DNA of 64,000 bases from Myrica gale (GCA_963930655.1 OZ005621.1:10527001-10591000), one strand, 5' to 3'. Positions 1 to 12,911 are shown, numbered from the stretch's first letter. Translations and numbers: made by a program. The notes: generated by a model not told the origin, from the sequence alone.

Positions 1-500
1 AACACCGTAATCGATCCTCCCGAACTGTTTCTAGTAACACACGAGTGTAGAATTTAGGATCAAAACACTCAACAAATGAATAATACATCACTCTTATTAC
101 GAAGAACGTGGTTTTAGGATTATTAGTCCTTCGAACCACAAGAACATAAGAACAATCGTACAAGGGTTATTAGCCCAAGCACGCCCAACTTAAGAGGTTA
201 TTAACCCCCAAGTCTACTGGCATAAACGTGTCTATGTCTGGCCACTCTCAGAAAGCTCTCTAACTCTCACTACTCAACTCTATGACTGAATGAATTCTAA
301 TGCTCCTGGGGAGTGTTTATATAGGCCTTCTCAGGAGCTTACAAAACCCTAATCAAATCAAATCAATATAAATCAAATCTTCAAGATTCTAAGGAAACAA
401 TTCCCAGAATCAGGGAGATTTGATGATACATTCCTAAAACATCAAAACTCAGAAAGGAAAGACAATCTTCTAGAAACATCTAATTCTAGAAGATAAGATT
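1..500 (-). mobile_element. Possible LTR edge (fossil), low confidence
   Basis: No gene is visible. Read on the minus strand, the block has a TATA-like stretch (TATATAAACACT, near 318) followed by about 300 bases of non-coding, leader-like sequence running to the window edge. That is the general look of an LTR promoter with R and U5 regions. No second LTR, primer site or coding domain can be seen, so the family cannot be named. It could equally be ordinary intergenic DNA. Confidence 0.25.
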
Positions 501-1020
501 TATTCAATTACTACCATAATCAGAGGCAATCTCTGAAGATGCTGATCTCGCCACCGTCCGCCGCCCTACACGGTGGCGCCGCCGCCATGCTCCTCCTTGG
601 GTGGTGATGCTCCTCCGACTCCGAAGGTCATGCTCATCACTTCCTGTCCGAACACCGCTAAAGGTGGTGGTGCTCTGCCGCCGGCGGTGGCTGCGGTGGT
701 TAGCCACCCTTGGCCTTCTGCTGCTGCTTGGCTTAGCTGGGAGCCAGGGCCCTGCTGTGGTGCTAAGTCATGGCAAGTACATGTGGTGGCCATGAGCTTG
801 TCATGGCATGTCTGCGGCTGGCTGACTTGCTCGCTGGGCGCGGGCATTGCTGGGCTGCCATGGCTTGTCTGTGGTGCCTCGGCTGCGCGCGCTGTGGGCG
901 TGTCATGTGCTCCTGCCACGCGCGCTGTGGGGGTGTCAAAGGCGCCCATGGGTGTCATTGGCGCCACATCTCGCTTGCTATCCTCCTCGCGACCGTTCAG
1001 TCCAAGGTCTTCACTGGGGA
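501..1020. other. GC-rich block without a recognisable gene
   Basis: This block is far richer in GC than its neighbours, with many GCC/GCT and CGCGC runs, and is open in several frames on both strands. The longest frame (minus, 566-967) gives a low-complexity protein rich in Ala, Thr, Gly and Pro. No domain is recognisable. The openness is probably a by-product of composition. It sits between a possible LTR edge and a CACTA remnant, so it may be part of a transposable element. Confidence 0.4.
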
Positions 1021-2313
1021 CCTTTTCAGAACTGCCAAATGCATCATTACCGTAAAAAAACGGATGGAAAAATCATTTTTAACTTGCATAAAATTATTCC
1101 GATATCTTCCAACATCCTCTGCAGTACATAAATCTTCAACATCTGTGAGTACAACTCTTAAAAAAATAAACATAATTCGGTCCCTGCGCCACCCACATCT
1201 TCCTTCAACAACCCTCGGATCATTTCTGGAAGAATCCCCTACAAGAACACATTACAATCATAACTTTTCATTCCAGACACCATCAACTCATCTTGATTTT
1301 ACACGACGTGAACCCGCTGAATCTCTGGTCTTGAACTCAATATTCATCGTCGTTCCAATCACGTTGTCACATATGTTCTTTCCGATGTGCATCACGACCA
1401 AGTTATTTTGTAACCCTAATGTATTCCAATAAGACGGTTAGAAAAAGATGTTCTTCTTCGTCCAATTCAAACGTTTCAACAACTGTTTCTTCTTTCTCCT
1501 ATTCTTCTCTGACGCTTTACCAAAGATAATCTCCCTGACATGCATCAATTGTTCCAATATGTCCTCACCAGTTAACTCCCCGGGCAAAAGTCTATGTTCT
1601 TCTTTCCCATCGAACTTGTCCACTTCAGATCTCATGCATGCCCCGGTGTCAAGTATCTCCTACGACCCATACAACACATTCTTCCACGTGCTTCAACAAC
1701 TTATAGTCATTGTCTAAATTACACGTTGGACATGCCAACTTTCCTTTGGTACTCCATCTAGATAAATTAGCATATGTTGTGAAATCATTTATGGTCTACA
1801 TCAAAGCTGCATGCATCTTAAATGTAGTCCCATTTGAAGCGTCATATGTCTCAACTCCATCCGAAGCAAGACCAAGGCGGACTTTGCACGGGGGCAAATT
1901 ATAAGGAAATACAACGACTAGCCAAATACTGTACGCATTGCTCATGTTTCTTAACGGATTGAACTCATCCAAAGTAAGACCAAGGCGGACGTTGCGGTCA
2001 TCTTAAGCAAACCAACAATAGTTCTTATCAAAATTCTTTCAAACCAATGATTTTGCAGGATGCTTCATACTCTCTCCATCGTCCACCCATTTCTCCTTAT
2101 GCCATCTCATGTCATAAGCTACATTTTTTGTGGTAAACAAACGTTTAAGTCTAGGGATTAAAGAAAAATGACGCAACACTTTCCAGGGAATTCGATTGCG
2201 CAAGTCATCTTCGAATTTCCACCGAGATACCCAACACTTGTTACAATCCACAAGCTATAAAATAATGAAACCTCTTCAACTCTATTATTAGCTAGACAAG
2301 AAGTCTTGCAGTG
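1021..2313 (-). mobile_element. CACTA (En/Spm) transposon remnant
   Basis: Minus-strand pieces match the plant CACTA transposase (tnp2 type) in order. At 2251-2039 there is a stretch with PWKVLRHFSLIPRLKRLF and DMRWHKEKWVDDG. At 1635-1438 there is LPGELTGEDILEQL followed by LNWTKKNIFF. At about 1395-1343 there is NLVVMHIGKNICDNVIGT. Frames are broken between the pieces and the N-terminal part is missing, so the copy is dead. The right edge is placed at 2313 because the minus strand there reads CACTGCAAGAC, close to the family terminus CACTACAAG. No matching left terminus was found in the window. The remnant lies just past the last visible exon of the CPK24-like locus. Confidence 0.75.
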
Positions 2314-2572
2314 TAGGGAAGATGGACGGGCATTTGTTGTGATCCTGTGAAGTACTAATGGTGGATGCTGCCATGAGTCATCAGGCAGTGATTTCGAGGG
2401 TGTGGTGTTTAATGATTCATGAAGTGAGAAAAAAGACGACCTTGTTCTATTTTAAAGAGTTATAATGGAACCCAAGAGTGATATATGTGGTAGTTATGTA
2501 CTTACACTGAAAAATCAACAACACCAAAAGCTAATTCACGTGCAAGGAAGGTCTTAATCGGAATAAACTCAC
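2314..2572. other. Flank of the kinase locus, no EF-hand exon
   Basis: This sequence lies between the CACTA end and the last visible kinase exon. I looked on the minus strand for the exons that should encode EF-hands 2 to 4 and saw none. It reads as intron sequence, with a good donor immediately after 2573. Confidence 0.5.
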
Positions 2573-5101
2573 AGCATCAATTAATATCTGCACATCAGGA
2601 TCAGGCATGGGGTGCCCAATCTTATGGAGGCCTTCTTTCAGCTCCTCAAATGACAAGTTTCCATTTTTGTCAGTGTCCATCACATCAAACATCTGTCTGA
2701 TCCCATCTATTTGCTCATCTGGCAAGTTGTCTGCTACCACCTGAAGTCAAGAGAGATAGGATGTACTAATGCTTGAAGAAAACACCTTTAACCAAAGCCC
2801 ATGTATGGAAATAAAACGTCCAAAAACTTACTCTAAGAACTTTCTTCTTGAATATATTCATCAAGGAAAACTGCTTGATCCTTGTTCTGACGTTTTGTCC
2901 CAGAGAAACATTACGAATATGATTGCTGTTCTTTAACCAAGTATGTTCTTCATATAAGAAGCAAGAAAATGAGTAAGTTGTTTATTAGGTAGTTCACATT
3001 CAATTCTGAACATATTTAAAGCATGCATAAGTACGAGACAAATGTGAACAAAGCAAACACACCTATAAGGTCAAAGGAGCAGTTACCAGTTGAAAATAAG
3101 CCCACAGAGGAAAAATCAATGGATATCAGTGAAGAAGCACATATAACCAATCTAGAAATTTTCTAGATATTGATAAGTGACCTTCTAGAAGATGTTCATT
3201 CCTGTCAGGGGAATGACAATCTTATATGTAATTATTACCTCAGACAAGAACTTAAAATATCTTTTCCCTTATTGGCATGCTTTAAGAATTTAGGATGTAC
3301 CTTTGTTGTTGGATCCATTTTAATTCAGTTTATGCTTCCTTCAATTGAATGGTTGATCGCCTGTTGTTATGAGTTGCCAACACATATTTTCGAACACATT
3401 TCTTCAAGCCAAAACATACACTCTACCAGTCAATAATATCACCTAATCGTTGGTGAAACAAACAATTTTGCTAACAAGTCTACTCAGATCGCTGCCATGT
3501 AAATTGAAAATCTTAAGATACTATATTCTAGTGACTACAGGACGAAAAGTACTAATCTAAAGTGAAGAGTTTGGTTTGCTGCAAGCATGAAAGAATACTT
3601 GACTGAACTCGGTAGTGCCAACCAACAATATTCCTTATCAATTAATGGAGACATCTTACATACACAGAAGATTTGCATTGTATCCTTTATTTATCATCAT
3701 TCGCACTTGTACCTGTTCAAACTACCTATAGTATCTTGCCAATTAACAAAGAAAGATAATTAATGGCTCTTCATTTATCATCGCTGGGAAATTTTTGCTA
3801 TCCTCAAGTTCATTTAATATCACTTCCAACTTATTGCTTCGGACTGGGGATCAAGATCATATCTCTATTCTATACTCCTCAAATAATTAAGCATAACCAA
3901 AAAATTGTACTTTTCAACATACAAAATATCCCTTAAATAATATCTCCTTACTAATATCCATCTTAGTCTTGAATCAGTCATTCAAAACCTCAATATAATA
4001 CCTTTCATCAAATCATCCACTAATTCAAAGGATTGTAGCCTACCTATGCGTAGTATACTACATACTCTGGGGGTCCTATATTATTCCTATTCTTAGTGCT
4101 TGTCGTTTCATATCTGCATCATTCCTTCAACTATATCCATTTCATTTGGGTTGGGGGTAAAGTATAAGGTAAAGGAGGGTGAAATAGAAGGTAAAATATC
4201 ACGTTGTATAGTTTGGACCCATTGATGTTGATATCTCAATCAAGTAGAGTGGCAAGAAAAACATGGGTCATGGGGAAAGGAAATAACGCGTGCTGATGCT
4301 GGGATGCATATATAATTCCTCCTACTATCCATTAGATCTGACACAGATTGCTGTAGCATGACATTGTGGCTATGGATGGGGTTAAAAATAGAAGCCATTA
4401 ATTGGCAAGAAAATCTATCTTGCTTGTTGGTTAGACCAAGTTTTACTGATTGATTTGGAAAATATTAGCTTACTGAGGAATTCAAAGAGTCACCGACACA
4501 GGAAATAGTTCGGAGCACTAAGTGTAACCTGGAAGGAGATACTCAGATGAGGCCTCATCCATGAATGTCTATCCTCAAGTTATAACCAACAGACATAAAC
4601 ATAATATTTTACCTTTTAGTCCTTTGACCGCTTACGAAGTGAATCAATTAGTGTTTGGTCCGTGTCAGTTATATAATCAGATCCCATCAATGTAGAGGGC
4701 TCCAGGTAATAGCCAGAAAAATTAAGTTATTCTGTGTGGCGATTTTATTCGAGTTGTTTGTCTTTCATATTCATTTTACGAGTCTTCAATACTATTGGCA
4801 AGCATGAAACCTTAAGTAAGAACAAAGACGCTACATGCATGCATCAATAGAAAGGTACATACCAAGGACTTCTTGGGTTGTCATCCGACTGTAAGGATTT
4901 GGATCAAGCATACTAGTAACTAGATCCTTTGCTTCTTCAGAAATCTTTGGCCAAGGATCCCTCTCAAGATCTATGTTAGCCCGAATAATTGCCCGTGCAA
5001 TTTCTTCCTCTGTTTTTGTGCTAATTATAAACACCTTGTTAGCATGTACTCGGCAGTTAAATTTTCACTCTTTAGTTTCCATTCTAACATGACAAAACTT
5101 A

Positions 5102-5338
<237 letters not shown>

Positions 5339-6009
5339 TTAAGTATACACAAATTTATATGAAATCACAAGCAGTCAAAGATCGCAAACCAAGAAAGATT
5401 ATGGATGTATACCGCATTCATAGAATATGGAGAGGCCAAAATCAATGGCCTTTAACTGAGCAGTTTCACTTCCATCTGTGAATAAGAGATTCTCAGGCTT
5501 CAGGTCCCTATGTATAACCCCATGTTCATGGCATACCTGCAACAAGCATATAAGGTTTAATCTTGATACAATTGTCTGGGCATCATTGACAGAATGAAAA
5601 TTAACCACACCCAGGCAATGGAACAAAGAATCGAAGCAATTCTTCAGAGCTTATTGATTAAGCTAGTCCTTTTTGCAAGTTCTAGATACAGGTAAGGATT
5701 CTCTAAAGGTCATTAATAGTTCCTTCAAATTTAAGCCTAAGGTAAAATATTACCCGCCCTACCGAGATTTCCATTCAGAAAGACAATACCAAAGGAAAAA
5801 AAAAAAGTTAGTAGTGAAAAATATTGACCTGGCAAACCTCAATGATGGTCTTAGTCACTGTAGCAGCAGCCCGCTCTGTGTAATGCCCGTACGTCACAAT
5901 CCTATCAAAGAGCTCGCCGTCCTCGCAAAGCTCCATGACAAGATAAACCGCCTCATTGTCCTCGTAAGCCTCATTAAAGCTGACGATATTGGGATGCCGG
6001 GGTAAATGG

Positions 6010-6452
6010 AAAACCGGTTATTATGCGAAGCCTTGTGGTGTTAAGCAGTGTGGAGCACCGGTCACGATCTTTCCCGTCAGGATTCAACGGTCTCCAGCTT
6101 GTCACCTAATAAATGAGGTGAGAACCCGATTTAGTTGAGATTTAGTTGAGGACCGAATTCCTGAACAGTCGACCGGGCCGGTTTCGAACAAATGATTTAG
6201 GGATTCGATTTTCCTCCTTTCGATTTCATTCCCCATTTCGATTTCATTTTTACCGCTCCCTTCTGCTCTCTCCTGCCCCTGCTTCCTCCCCTGCTTGGTA
6301 TTGAGGAAACCACCGCAGCCCCTGATTCCTCCCCATTCGAGCTGTGTCTCTCTCTCTCTCGCATGCACGGGCAAGTTGTCCAGGTATCTCTCGAATGCCC
6401 GTAAACATGATTTCAGAAGTTGATTCATGTCTACTTCTATAGAAGTTGATTG
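6010..6452 (+). repeat. Left terminal inverted repeat of the MULE
   Basis: It starts AAAACCGGTTATTATGCG just inside the target duplication and matches the reverse complement of 8425-8864 over its whole length, apart from scattered substitutions and small indels. Both repeats carry the CTCTCTCTCT run and the TCTACTTCTATAGAAG palindrome near their inner edges. Confidence 0.88.
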
Positions 6453-8424
6453 CTGTTTCTATGGTTGGATTGTTGTTTGGGCGGCATGCTTGAACTATAT
6501 CAAACAAATTTGCAAAAAAAAAAAATCTGCCCTCTTTTTTCATATCACAAATTCTGATGGGAGATTTGTCTTCACGGAAGAGAGTGATTAGGGTATTTCA
6601 ATAACTAAGTTCAGTCCTTTTTGTACTTGCAAAGGTCTTGGATATATTTTTTCTAGTTGAAGTGAGTTCTGCATTGAATTTTATTAGCTTTATAGTTTAT
6701 AAGTCAAATTACAAGGTCACACTACTGAAAGTACAAGGTCAAATTACAAGGTCACACTGCATTGAAGTGCTGTTATGGATTTATGCCATCAACTTAAGCA
6801 TTCAAAAGTGAATCATGGACAACTCAGAGAGTCATCCTGAGTACCCAATATACACTCCTAGAAGTGACAAAAAAGAGAAGAAATAGTTGTTTGTAGTGAT
6901 ATTTCAAGAAATGACCAAACAAGACAAAACAAACTCATCAACCATGGTTGCTTCAGGGGCCATAGCAGCCTGGTAGTGGAACTTTTAAGTAAAAAAGACC
7001 AAAGAAGAATATTACATGTCATTGATAGAGGGCGCTTTACTAACTAGAGCAAATGACATCTATATCTTTCTGTATCGGCATGCTCATTCAAAGCCAATAC
7101 AATGTTATCAATGGATCATGTACACGTCAGGTGAGTTTAAATATGCCCTTGGATGATCCAAATCAACAGTACCATTACAAACACACAGTTAAGTTGTAGA
7201 AATTGACAATAGAGAGTGATCCTACGTTATACAACAGGGGATATCCGAAAGTAAATCCATCACACAAGGCTATCAATCAAATATAGCAAGTCTTCAAATA
7301 AAGAACACTCAACTTAGATTCAAATAAAGAACACCCAACTCACCTTCGGGGTTAACGGTACTACTAGAGCTTCGTCTAGCGATATTGGGATTCATGCCTT
7401 CCATTTGGGCCATATTGAGAGGTCCTACATATAAATAAAATGAGTACATCCCTCAGCTGAAATGTATCATTTGGAAGATCTTCTTTAATTTCTATGTAAA
7501 GTCTTATATTACTTTAGGCAAGGCCATATCTATGTAAATCTATGTAAAGTCTAGACATTTCAGAGGTCATACTCATATAATCTATTCTATGCAAGGCATA
7601 GCAGAAAGAAGAAAAACTACCTAGGGAAATGTGATCATTGACTTTTCCTACGGAAATATCCATTGTAGCCATAAAGCCAGCCCTCTCAAGAACCTTATTT
7701 TCTAACTCTAAACCACAGATTGAGGCCTCATGTTTTTAATAGACTCCAACTCAAAAACAAAAATATCCATAATTTTCCCTTCCAAATTTTCTAACATCTT
7801 ATAACCAAGATTAGAAATAGTTAACTCTGTAAAAGGCAGCATCAGAAAAGAACCCACGCACAACAATTTGGGCCCTTTAGAACTCACTTTACTAAGGGCA
7901 TCACTTAATACAACTTCCAAATCGCGATTACTGAACCAGCTCCACTAGTCAGATGGAAAAATAGGATTTTCGAAAGGAAGCCACAAATGTTGTTAGACGA
8001 GATGTTTTGCATCATTGATTTGATGTGGTGCCACAATGACATGCCACTAACGCATCAAGAGTTTTATTATGTGAATTATTGAAGTTACAGATAAACAGCC
8101 TCATCTGAAACTTGTTGCAAAGCACCAAGGAATTCTTTGCGTAAAAACAGGCTAGTATTTTAGATATATTGGACAAGTAACTAAAATTGTCACGCCATAA
8201 ACTAATAGCCTGAAAGAATTTCTATCTTCTTAAACTGTAATGATAATACACTGGTACCGAGAAAAGAATAAAAATGAGCAGAGAGGGAACATTTTTACCA
8301 ATGAAAGCTGAAACATGAGAGAGAGAGAGACTTACCAAACCGTCAAACTACTTCTGATACTGCTTTGATTCTCCTCTTCACAGTACGAACCAAACCAATA
8401 TAAGGAACTAAAAGGCAAGAAAGA

Positions 8425-8864
8425 AATCAACTTCTATAGAAGTAGACATGAATCAACTTCTGAAATCATGTTTACGGGCATTCGAGAGATACCTGAACAG
8501 CTTGCCCGTGCATGCGAGAGAGAGAGACACAGCTCTAATGGGGAGGAAGCAGGGGCTGCGGTGCTTTCCTCAATACCAAGCAGGGGAGGAAGCAGGGGCA
8601 GGAGAGAGCAGAAGGGAGCGGTAAAAATGAAATCGAAATGGGGAATGAAATCGAAAGGGGAAAAATCGAATCCCTAAATCATTTGTTCGAAACTAGCCCG
8701 GTCGACTGTTCAGGAATTCGGTCCTCAACTAAACCTCAACTAAACCGGGTTCTCACCTCATTTATTAGGTGGCAAGCTGGAGACCGTCAGATCCTGACCG
8801 GAGAGATCGTGACCGGTACTCCACACCGCTTAACACCACAAGGCTTCGCATAATAACCGGTCTC
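8425..8864 (-). repeat. Right terminal inverted repeat of the MULE
   Basis: On the minus strand it starts GAGACCGGTTATTATGCG next to the target copy at 8865-8874. Differences from the left repeat cluster in the outer 100 bases. Confidence 0.88.
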
Positions 8865-9720
8865 GGGTAAATGGCGCATGATATCGACCTCACGGCGCAC
8901 ATCCTCCACGTTGATCTGGGTCCGGAGCTTGCTCTTGGAGATGGTTTTGCAGGAGAAGGCATCGCCGGTTTCGAGGTGATAGCACTTGTACGTGACGCCA
9001 AACTCGCCGCGGCCCAACTCTTTACCGAATCGGTTGTTGCTTAAAATGTCGTGGCGGGAGGGGTTGTTGATGACGGAAACGGGTGGTGGAGGCGTGCGAA
9101 GGGAGTCGAATTCGTATTCGGCTAGGGGTTTCAAATCCTTGCTCAGCATCTTGAGACGTGCTTTTGTCGGCGCCGAAATGCAATTTCCCGTTGGTCTCTC
9201 TCTTTAATTTCTAAATTCTAATTTCCTAATATTTTCCGGTGAATATGGAGGACCGGATGGGAAGAGAGGGGGAGAGAGAGAGAGAGGGGTAGGAAAATAT
9301 GGGGTTTGGAAGTTTAAAAAACGGTTGGTTGTTAATTGCTGAACTCGTCCCGCCTTGTTCTTAGGACCGTTTGGAAACCGTTATGTGCTGGCGGGCAACC
9401 GTCTCACTTTAGATAAGATTCGTCTGGACGTCGTTATTCTTGACGGTTGTCGGTGTTTTTGTCCGGTTAGAATCTTCTCTGACTTAACTCTCCACCACGC
9501 AGTTTCTTTGCTTCTTTTTTCTTTCTATTATGGTACCATTCGGTGTTAAATCCCTTCACCTACAAAAACCAGTTATACTCTCGTGAGATTGTGGTGACAT
9601 TATACTTCTCAAGATAGTAATTATGATTCAATCCAGACATTCTGCAATAGATAGAATCTGCAATAGATAGAAGGACACATCCAGATTAGTAGGTTATGCT
9701 AGTCATTCTCTCTCTCTTTT

Positions 9721-9878
9721 TATAAAAGAAAGGATGCGAGCAGAGCATGCATGTTGGTTTTTTTTTTTTGGTCTCAATGGACTTTGAAAACTTGTCATTA
9801 TAAAAGAAAGGATGCGAGCAGAGCATGCATGTTGGTTTTTTTTTTTTGGTCTCAATGGACTTTGAAAACTTGTCATTC
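9721..9878. repeat. Tandem duplication, 78-bp unit, two copies
   Basis: The unit begins TATAAAAGAAAGGATGCGAG and ends in GAAAACTTGTCATTA. It occurs twice head to tail with a period of 78 bases, and the two copies look identical, including a run of T. The identity points to a recent duplication or to an assembly artefact. Confidence 0.9.
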
Positions 9879-10178
9879 AAGGATATGTGGAAGGAGCCGG
9901 TGGATATCTTCAAGTTGGTTCAATCGGCTTTGGGAGAGGGGGAAATCGAGATTTTTGATAACTTTCACAGCAGATCAGGAATAACCTTCCAAATTTTTGT
10001 GATTTTTGAGGATCTGAGAATCCAACTACAAGTTAGTCACGTTGAATCCTCGAACTAAGTCATATTATAGGGTTGAAATACGTCATCTAACATGATTTTA
10101 GTAATTGATTAGGGGATCAATTTGATAGCTCATGTGACATACTTATGATTTTTTTTTGTCACTATGTTGACCTCTGGC

Positions 10179-10272
10179 AGGGAGAATCCATAGTATGGTC
10201 TAAGGGAAGAGTCTTAGTGAATCCAAGGTTAGAATCCATAGTATGGTCTAAGGGAATAGTCTTAGAATCCAT
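10179..10272. repeat. Short tandem repeat, two units plus partial third
   Basis: The phrase AGAATCCATAGTATGGTCTA followed by AGGGAA and AGTCTTAG occurs twice, about 51 bases apart, with a third partial start at about 10264. There is no coding context. Confidence 0.75.
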
Positions 10273-12911
10273 ATATATGCCTTTTAATCTTCGGAGCTGA
10301 CACTTCTGGTTTTGGAACCAGGTTGCTCTCGGATAAGAGGCTAGACATATAGTGCATGCTGGTATTTTAGTTGTTACATTGTTTACCGAAGCCAATGTCA
10401 TCCAAATTTAGAATCCAAAAACTTCCCTAACAACAGCTAATAAATTAGACTCCAAATTGAGGGTAAACGTCTCTGAAGTTGAATATGCAAAAAACAGGAC
10501 GAATAGAGTTAAAAAAGTAACTGCAAATGGCTCGTAATTTGAGCATATCTCATATAATACTCCTCATTCACTCGAGAATAACAAGATTAGTGTATGATAA
10601 AAGTTGTGGGAAAATTATTTTGAATCTTCAAATTATTAAAGCAATCTTACATTTAATACATTATTGAACGATCTATAAAATTTTATCAATTTAAGCTTCT
10701 AAAAAAAATTCACTATAAAACTTGTGCTGACACGATTTTGACCGTCACATTTTAGTAATTTGATTAATGTGTCCAGATGAATAATTTAGACCTTCATTTG
10801 AAATTTCATTACTCGTTAGAGACTTTTCTCCAAAGTTCCTGCTCAAGAATCTCAATTAAGCAGAAAATTTTGAACTCTCGGCAACAATCATCAGAGTTGT
10901 TAGAAACGCAGATCCGGGTTTGCTTCCCTGAAAAATCTCAGGCATATGATAGTTAAATTTCAAGAATTCAAGTACCCTACAGGAATCTACCAACTCTTGA
11001 GAATGTAATAATCTCTAACCAAGGGTTCCAAAACGCACAAAGATGCGAAAGAACAACAGGAAAATAAGATCCAGTGGCTATATACAAAAGTTGGAACTGC
11101 TACGAGAATGCAAGATATATGAAAAAGCTTGCTAACATAGTTTCTGATGTTGCCCAGATCTGGGTTCTACTTCAGAGTCACTCGTCAGTGCAGGCCTTCT
11201 TTCTGGAAGTGTTGGAAGGCAGAAATCGAGGGGCAACCAACAAACTGCACTGTTGCTCCATGGGGACTCCAAGACTACGAGAAGCAGATAGAGGAGCAGT
11301 AATATCGAGATGGCAAAAGATAGATAGATCTCTTCACTGAAGCCAGAGAAATCCATTTTCAGAAATGGGGTTACTATGGAGAAGAAAGGGGGAGATGGAG
11401 GTCTCATTTATGGGGATTAAGAGATGGTTGGTTCAATGAATCTGTCGAGGAGAGTGAGTGGGCATCGATTCGGTACTGGTGCCAGTGTGACAGAAAAGGG
11501 ACGTGAGGTGGTGGCATGCATAGTTACTGATTTACTGATTTGTGGAAAATGCACTGAATCTCCACGCAAGTTGATCACGTGGGCCTGCCTCTAACCTTAA
11601 TCGATTAATTCCTTCCCGGCTTCCCCCACATGTTAAGGAAAAGTTGTATTAAACAAATAATTAGCCACATATGTTCGTTCATCGGATTCTGCGTTCACCC
11701 AAAATGTACGTCCCCGAACTGGGCATTAAGAATTAAGATCCCGACCCAAAAGGGTAAAGTGAAAACATTAATTTAGGATTAGGCTCGGCAAACTGTTGGT
11801 TTAGATTAAGATTTTTTTTCGTAATTTTTTTTGTTTGTAATTCAGATAAATATAATATGTAAATATTATTTTAAGAATTATATTATTTTTAATTTTATAT
11901 GAATAGTATTAAATTGCATATATTCATCTATTACGTCTATCTTTCTTCTAATTTTATACATAAAATTACAAAAGATCTTCATAATTGAATTTCATTTGTA
12001 TTTGGTGTTATCTAGTGACAAATATGTTAAGAAAAATAGGAAAAAAACTCAAATTTCTCTTTTGGTCAAGAAAAAATTGGGCAATAGTATTTTATATTTT
12101 CTAAGCATTAAAATGTCATTAATTAACTCTTTCTAAAAATAAGATAATGTTATAAAAATGTTAGACAAATCATGAAATACGCATTATTATATTATATTAT
12201 TTATTTATGATTAACCTATTTGTAAATTTGTGCATATCATCACTAATTCCCCTTTAAAGTATAATATTACAACGTGAATCTTTCTTTGATTCAAAACGAC
12301 AAATATCAATGATAGTTATTTACAGTAAGCGACAATCAACTTTATTATCGTGTACTCATTGTAAAGTATGGGATGATTGCAATAAAGGGGCTGATGTGGC
12401 AGAAGTGTGTAGAAGAAGAATAAGAGCTTCGGATGAATTGTTGGGCCAGAAAATGAGTACTGTTAGAATCTGAGCCCATGTGCGTCTATGAATAGAATTC
12501 AAATTGAATAATAAAGCAAGCAGAAGTATTATTCTATAGGATCTCGAATTCGCTCATCGGAGAAGGAAACGAGGTGAGAAGAAGGGAATTTCTGGAGGAG
12601 TGCAGGAAAAGAAGACTCTCTTGAGGCTTGAGTGGGCATCTCACGTGTTGGCGTGTGAGAGTTAAGGGAGCTGGTCTACAGCTGTAGAAGAGCTGACACG
12701 TAATCATGTACTGCCTAGTGGGCTGGGCTACTTTTGTTCAGTGCAGCGGCCAGTAATCATGAACATCTGATTGAGATTTTTATTTGTTTTAACGTATAAA
12801 TAAATAATAAGGTGCAATGTGTTTTGAAAAGTGTTTTTTCGAAAATATGTTTTGAGGTAACAATTGAATATTAAAAACTAAAATATTTTACTAAAATAAA
12901 ATTCACTCTTT

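Larger units (their letters stand above)
6010..8864. mobile_element. Mutator-like element (MULE), non-autonomous, in kinase exon 1
   Basis: This element of 2,855 bases has long terminal inverted repeats (6010-6452 and 8425-8864, about 95% alike by eye). It is flanked by a 10-base direct repeat, GGGTAAATGG, at 6000-6009 and 8865-8874. Long inverted repeats with a 9-10 bp target duplication are the signature of Mutator-like elements. The interior (6453-8424) is AT-rich with no transposase. The only notable frame is a 70-residue minus-strand one at 7920-7708, which I do not recognise. The target site lies inside the CDPK codons for Arg-His-Leu-Pro, so the insertion splits one ancestral exon. Divergence between the inverted repeats suggests the element is not very young, though MULE ends need not be identical on insertion. 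Confidence 0.88.
9192..12911. other. Intergenic region, no gene recognised
   Basis: This region lies upstream of the kinase pseudogene. Bases 9260-9290 carry a GA-rich run typical of plant 5' leaders. Bases 9878-10057 keep a plus-strand frame (start DMWKEPVDIFKLVQSALGEG) that I cannot assign. Bases 11132-11407 are open on the minus strand with a hydrophobic stretch (ISILLLLYLLLVVL) but show no known domain and no splice context I could confirm. Bases 11800-12350 are very AT-rich and show nothing. Confidence 0.5.

Noticed and set aside
566-967. Long open frame rich in Ala, Thr, Gly and Pro in a GC-rich block
   Set aside because: It is open in several frames on both strands, which points to base composition. 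No domain or splice context supports a gene.
5673-6005. Plus-strand frame of 110 codons
   Set aside because: It is the opposite strand of the CDPK exon at 5829-6009 and its intron.
6102-6543. Open frames in the MULE left repeat, mirrored at 8468-8853
   Set aside because: They arise from the inverted repeats, have no domain and run through CT repeats.
7708-7920. 70-codon minus-strand frame inside the MULE, considered as a captured gene
   Set aside because: I considered a lipid-transfer-like fold but could not match any motif, so no function is claimed.
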